A stretch of 64,000 bases of DNA from NCBI RefSeq assembly GCF_030704205.1, contig NZ_CP131913.1:620001-684000 (forward strand), given 5' to 3'. Below, piece by piece: positions 61,121 to 64,000 of the stretch. Position numbers and translations under genes: made by a program. The notes under the pieces were generated by a model. The model was not told the DNA's origin and did not search any database. It saw nothing but the letters and a program-made list of their open reading frames with translations. Origin of the DNA: Halomonas alkalicola. Lineage in GTDB: Bacteria > Pseudomonadota > Gammaproteobacteria > Pseudomonadales > Halomonadaceae. Each line of letters opens with the position of its first letter. The stretch's first letter is position 1.

Positions 61121-63724
61121 GTGCTTGAAGCCTATCGCCAACATGTCGAGGAGCGCGCCGCCGAAGGCGTGCCGCCGAAGCCGCTGAACGCTGAACAGGT
61201 CGCCGCACTGGTCGAGCTGCTGAAGAACCCGCCGGCAGGTGAAGAGGAGTTTGTCCTCGACCTGATCACCAACCGCGTTCCGCCGGGTGTTGACGAGGCC
61301 GCCTACGTGAAGGCCGGTTTCCTCACCGCCATCGCCAAGGGCGAGGCCGAGTCGCCGCTGATCGACCGGATCCACGCGGTGAAGCTGCTCGGCACCATGC
61401 AGGGCGGCTACAACATCGTCTCCATGGTCGAGCTGCTGGACGACGACGCGCTGGCCAAGGAAGTGGGCGAGCAGCTCAAGCACACCCTGCTGATGTTCGA
61501 CGCCTTCCACGACGTGGAAGAGCGTGCCAAGGCCGGCAACGCCGTGGCCAAGGACGTCATCCAGTCCTGGGCCGAGGCCGAGTGGTTCCTCTCCAAGCCC
61601 GCCCTGGAAGAGAAGATCACCCTGACCGTCTTCAAGGTGCCGGGCGAGACCAACACCGATGACCTCTCCCCGGCCCCGGACGCCTGGTCGCGCCCCGATA
61701 TCCCGGTGCACGCCAACGCCATGCTCAAGAACGAGCGTGACGGCATCAACCCCGAAGTGCCCGGCACCACCGGCCCGCTGAAGCAGATCGAGGAAGTGAA
61801 GGCCAAGGGCTTCCCGGTCGCCTACGTCGGCGACGTGGTCGGCACCGGCTCCTCGCGCAAGTCCGCCACCAATTCGGTGCTGTGGTTCTTCGGCGACGAC
61901 ATCCCCTACGTGCCCAACAAGCGCGCCGGCGGCTTCTGCTTCGGCGGCAAGATCGCCCCGATCTTCTTCAACACCATGGAAGATTCCGGCGCCCTGCCCG
62001 TCGAGATGGACGTCTCCAAGATGGAGATGGGCGACGTCATCGACGTCTACCCCTACGAGGGCAAGGTGTGCAAGCACGGCACCGACGAGGTGCTGACCAC
62101 CTTCGAACTCAAGACCCAGGTGATCCTCGACGAGGTGCGCGCCGGTGGCCGTATCCCGCTGATCATCGGCCGCGGCCTGACCACCAAGGCGCGCGAGTCG
62201 CTGGGGCTGCCCGCCTCCGACGTCTTCCGCCTGCCGGAGCAGCCCGCCGATACCGGCAAGGGCTACACCCTGGCCCAGAAGATGGTCGGCAAGGCCTGCG
62301 GCATGGCGGGCGTGCGCCCGGGCATGTACTGCGAGCCGAAGATGACCACCGTGGGCTCCCAGGACACCACCGGCCCGATGACCCGTGACGAGCTCAAGGA
62401 CCTCGCCTGCCTCGGCTTCCAGGCCGACCTGGTGATGCAGTCCTTCTGTCACACCGCTGCCTACCCGAAGCCGGTCGACGTGGACACCCACCACACCCTG
62501 CCCGACTTCATCATGAACCGCGGCGGCGTCTCCCTGCGTCCGGGCGACGGCATCATCCACAGCTGGCTGAACCGCATGCTGCTGCCCGACACCGTCGGCA
62601 CCGGCGGCGACTCCCACACTCGCTTCCCGCTGGGCATTTCCTTCCCGGCAGGCTCTGGCCTGGTGGCCTTCGCCGCCGCCACCGGCGTGATGCCGCTGGA
62701 CATGCCGGAGTCCGTGCTGGTGCGCTTCAAGGGCAAGCGTCAGCCCGGCGTCACCCTGCGTGACCTGGTCCACGCCATCCCCTACTACGCCATCCAGAAG
62801 GGGCTCTTGACCGTCGAGAAGTCCGGCAAGAAGAACGCCTTCTCCGGTCGCGTGCTGGAGATCGAGGGCCTCGAGGACCTCACCGTCGAGCAGGCCTTCG
62901 AGCTCTCCGACGCCTCCGCCGAGCGCTCCGCCGCGGGCTGTACCATCCCCCTCTCCGAGGAGAGCGTGAGCGAGTACCTGAAGTCCAACATCACCCTGCT
63001 CAAGTGGATGATCGCCAACGGCTACGGTGACGAGCGCACCATCAGCCGCCGCATCCAGGGCATGGAGGAGTGGCTGGCCAACCCGAGCCTGATGCGCGCC
63101 GACAAGGACGCCGAGTACGCCGAGGTCATCGAGATCGACCTCGAGGAGCTCAAGGAGCCGGTACTCTGCGCCCCGAACGACCCGGACGACGCCCGCCTGC
63201 TGTCTGATGTGGCCGGCGAGAAGATCGACGAGGTCTTCATCGGCTCGTGCATGACCAACATCGGCCACTTCCGCGCCGCGGGCAAGCTGCTCGAGAAGCA
63301 GCCGGCCGGCAGCCTGAAGACCCGCCTGTGGCTGGCCCCGCCGACCAAGATGGACCAGCACCAGCTGACCGAGGAAGGCTACTACGGCATCTACGGTCGC
63401 GCCGGTGCGCGCATGGAGATGCCGGGCTGCTCGCTGTGCATGGGCAACCAGGCACGCGTGGCCGCCAAGTCCACCGTGGTCTCCACCTCCACCCGCAACT
63501 TCCCGAACCGCCTCGGTGACGGTGCCAACGTGTACCTCGCCTCCGCGGAGCTGGCGGCCGTGGCCGCCGTGGAAGGTCGCCTGCCCACCGTCGACGAGTA
63601 CCGCCGCTACATGGGCGAGTTCGACGCCATGGCCGGCGAGATCTATCGTTACATGAACTTCCACGAGATCGAGGAGTATCAGAACGCCGCTTCCAACGTG
63701 ATTCCCGTCACCCAGGAAGCCTGA
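61121..63724 (+). CDS. acnB: Aconitate hydratase B (bifunctional, 2-methylisocitrate dehydratase)
   Basis: The 867-residue enzyme matches E. coli AcnB end to end: [22 protein letters not shown] at the start, the HEAT-like domain ([32 protein letters not shown]), swivelling domain with [18 protein letters not shown], and core [19 protein letters not shown] and [19 protein letters not shown]. The [4Fe-4S] cysteines are in [12 protein letters not shown] and [12 protein letters not shown]. It interconverts citrate and isocitrate in the TCA cycle. The start codon is GTG at 61121. A promoter and a terminator frame the gene as a single unit. Confidence 0.98.
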   Translation: MLEAYRQHVEERAAEGVPPKPLNAEQVAALVELLKNPPAGEEEFVLDLITNRVPPGVDEAAYVKAGFLTAIAKGEAESPLIDRIHAVKLLGTMQGGYNIVSMVELLDDDALAKEVGEQLKHTLLMFDAFHDVEERAKAGNAVAKDVIQSWAEAEWFLSKPALEEKITLTVFKVPGETNTDDLSPAPDAWSRPDIPVHANAMLKNERDGINPEVPGTTGPLKQIEEVKAKGFPVAYVGDVVGTGSSRKSATNSVLWFFGDDIPYVPNKRAGGFCFGGKIAPIFFNTMEDSGALPVEMDVSKMEMGDVIDVYPYEGKVCKHGTDEVLTTFELKTQVILDEVRAGGRIPLIIGRGLTTKARESLGLPASDVFRLPEQPADTGKGYTLAQKMVGKACGMAGVRPGMYCEPKMTTVGSQDTTGPMTRDELKDLACLGFQADLVMQSFCHTAAYPKPVDVDTHHTLPDFIMNRGGVSLRPGDGIIHSWLNRMLLPDTVGTGGDSHTRFPLGISFPAGSGLVAFAAATGVMPLDMPESVLVRFKGKRQPGVTLRDLVHAIPYYAIQKGLLTVEKSGKKNAFSGRVLEIEGLEDLTVEQAFELSDASAERSAAGCTIPLSEESVSEYLKSNITLLKWMIANGYGDERTISRRIQGMEEWLANPSLMRADKDAEYAEVIEIDLEELKEPVLCAPNDPDDARLLSDVAGEKIDEVFIGSCMTNIGHFRAAGKLLEKQPAGSLKTRLWLAPPTKMDQHQLTEEGYYGIYGRAGARMEMPGCSLCMGNQARVAAKSTVVSTSTRNFPNRLGDGANVYLASAELAAVAAVEGRLPTVDEYRRYMGEFDAMAGEIYRYMNFHEIEEYQNAASNVIPVTQEA

Positions 63725-63797
63725 TACCCTTAGCTTCGACTCCGATGCTCGCAACATCGAATGGCCGCCTCCGCGGCGGCCTGAGCCGATGACAGAA

Positions 63798-63821
63798 GCG
63801 CCCCTCCGGGGGCGCTTTTTT
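63798..63821 (+). terminator. Rho-independent terminator after acnB
   Basis: GCGCCCC pairs with GGGGCGC around a short TCCG loop, followed by TTTTTT, 73 bp after the acnB stop. Confidence 0.92.
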
Positions 63822-63929
63822 CGTCTGGCCTCCCACCAAAGCCGTCCTGCCGCACCCCCGACGGCTGTGGCATCATCGGGCTGCACGCCTTTCAGCAATC
63901 AGCAACCCGAGCCGAGCAAGGAGCCCGAC

Positions 63930-64000
63930 GTGAGCCATATCATCACCCCCGATATCTGCGACGCCCACCCCGAGGTGCGCGTGCTGGACCCGCTGTTCGT
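63930..64000 (+). CDS. rraA: RraA family protein, start only (cut by window end)
   Basis: A GTG at 63930 with AAGGAG six bases upstream opens SHIITPDICDAHPEVRVLDPLF, which matches the N-terminus of RraA (TxxLCDxYxxxVxVxxPLF). E. coli RraA binds RNase E and inhibits its activity. Only about 23 residues lie in the window. A related RraA-like aldolase cannot be ruled out from this fragment. Confidence 0.72.
   Translation, partial: MSHIITPDICDAHPEVRVLDPLF

Noticed and set aside
61070..63898. A 942-codon open frame on the strand opposite acnB
   Set aside because: It mirrors acnB codon by codon, is Gly/His/Val-rich with no known domain, and is the usual result of high third-position GC.

Overview
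The window is GC-rich, tightly packed chromosomal DNA from a gammaproteobacterium. The gene set (AcnB followed by RraA, DNA polymerase II, YejK, TrxC, an OsmC-YcaO fusion, TRAP transport, many ABC systems) and the protein sequences look most like Halomonas and its relatives. That placement is inference from recognised families, not from a search. No rRNA, tRNA, phage or CRISPR array was seen. One complete insertion sequence is present.

Layout. 1-3.0 kb: an Asp/Glu racemase, then an antibiotic-biosynthesis-monooxygenase (ABM) gene split by an IS1380-family element with a clean 5-bp target duplication. 3-11.2 kb: an ABC exporter, an MgtC/DUF4010 membrane protein, and a catabolic-looking module made of an RpiR regulator, a DctPQM TRAP transporter and a hydantoin-racemase-like enzyme; matching palindromes lie before the regulator and before dctP. 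11.3-21.3 kb: OsmC-YcaO fusion, CIA30 protein, methyltransferase, CDGSH-glutamate synthase fusion, LysE exporter, AraC regulator, a REP-like repeat block, DUF1801 protein and a chemoreceptor. 21.4-26.6 kb: an ECF42-type sigma factor with a YciI/DGPF operon preceded by a candidate ECF42 promoter, a DUF1326-DUF2182 pair (the second frameshifted) and a TetR regulator with its operator. 26.7-30.7 kb: a four-gene Zn/Mn-type ABC importer. 30.8-37.8 kb: beta-lactamase-fold protein, membrane acyltransferase, small lipoprotein, YbaK-like deacylase, a ChaN-PDZ protein paired with an M1-like peptidase, and a membrane-anchored glutaredoxin. 37.9-45 kb: a five-gene peptide-type ABC importer whose two ATPases are joined by a frameshift. 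45-54.2 kb: METTL25-like methyltransferase, an internally deleted DUF523/DUF1722 gene, PpiC, an ABC-2 exporter, YejK, a frameshifted diguanylate cyclase, TrxC and another ABC exporter. 54.2-60.8 kb: a leftward run from an MFS/AAA-type transporter through aldo-keto reductase, cupin, phosphoesterase and DUF1294 to DNA polymerase II. 61.1-64 kb: acnB with its promoter and terminator, then the start of rraA.

The most unusual feature at whole-window scale is the number of recent-looking short tandem duplications (units of 6, 8, 8, 14, 15, 15, 21, 21 and 87 bp). Two exact 8-bp duplications break reading frames: one fuses the two peptide-transporter ATPases into a single open frame, the other cuts off a diguanylate cyclase just after its GGEEF motif. 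Other signs of gene wear are the IS-split ABM gene, a DUF2182 frameshift and an in-frame deletion that removes the middle of a DUF523/DUF1722 gene.
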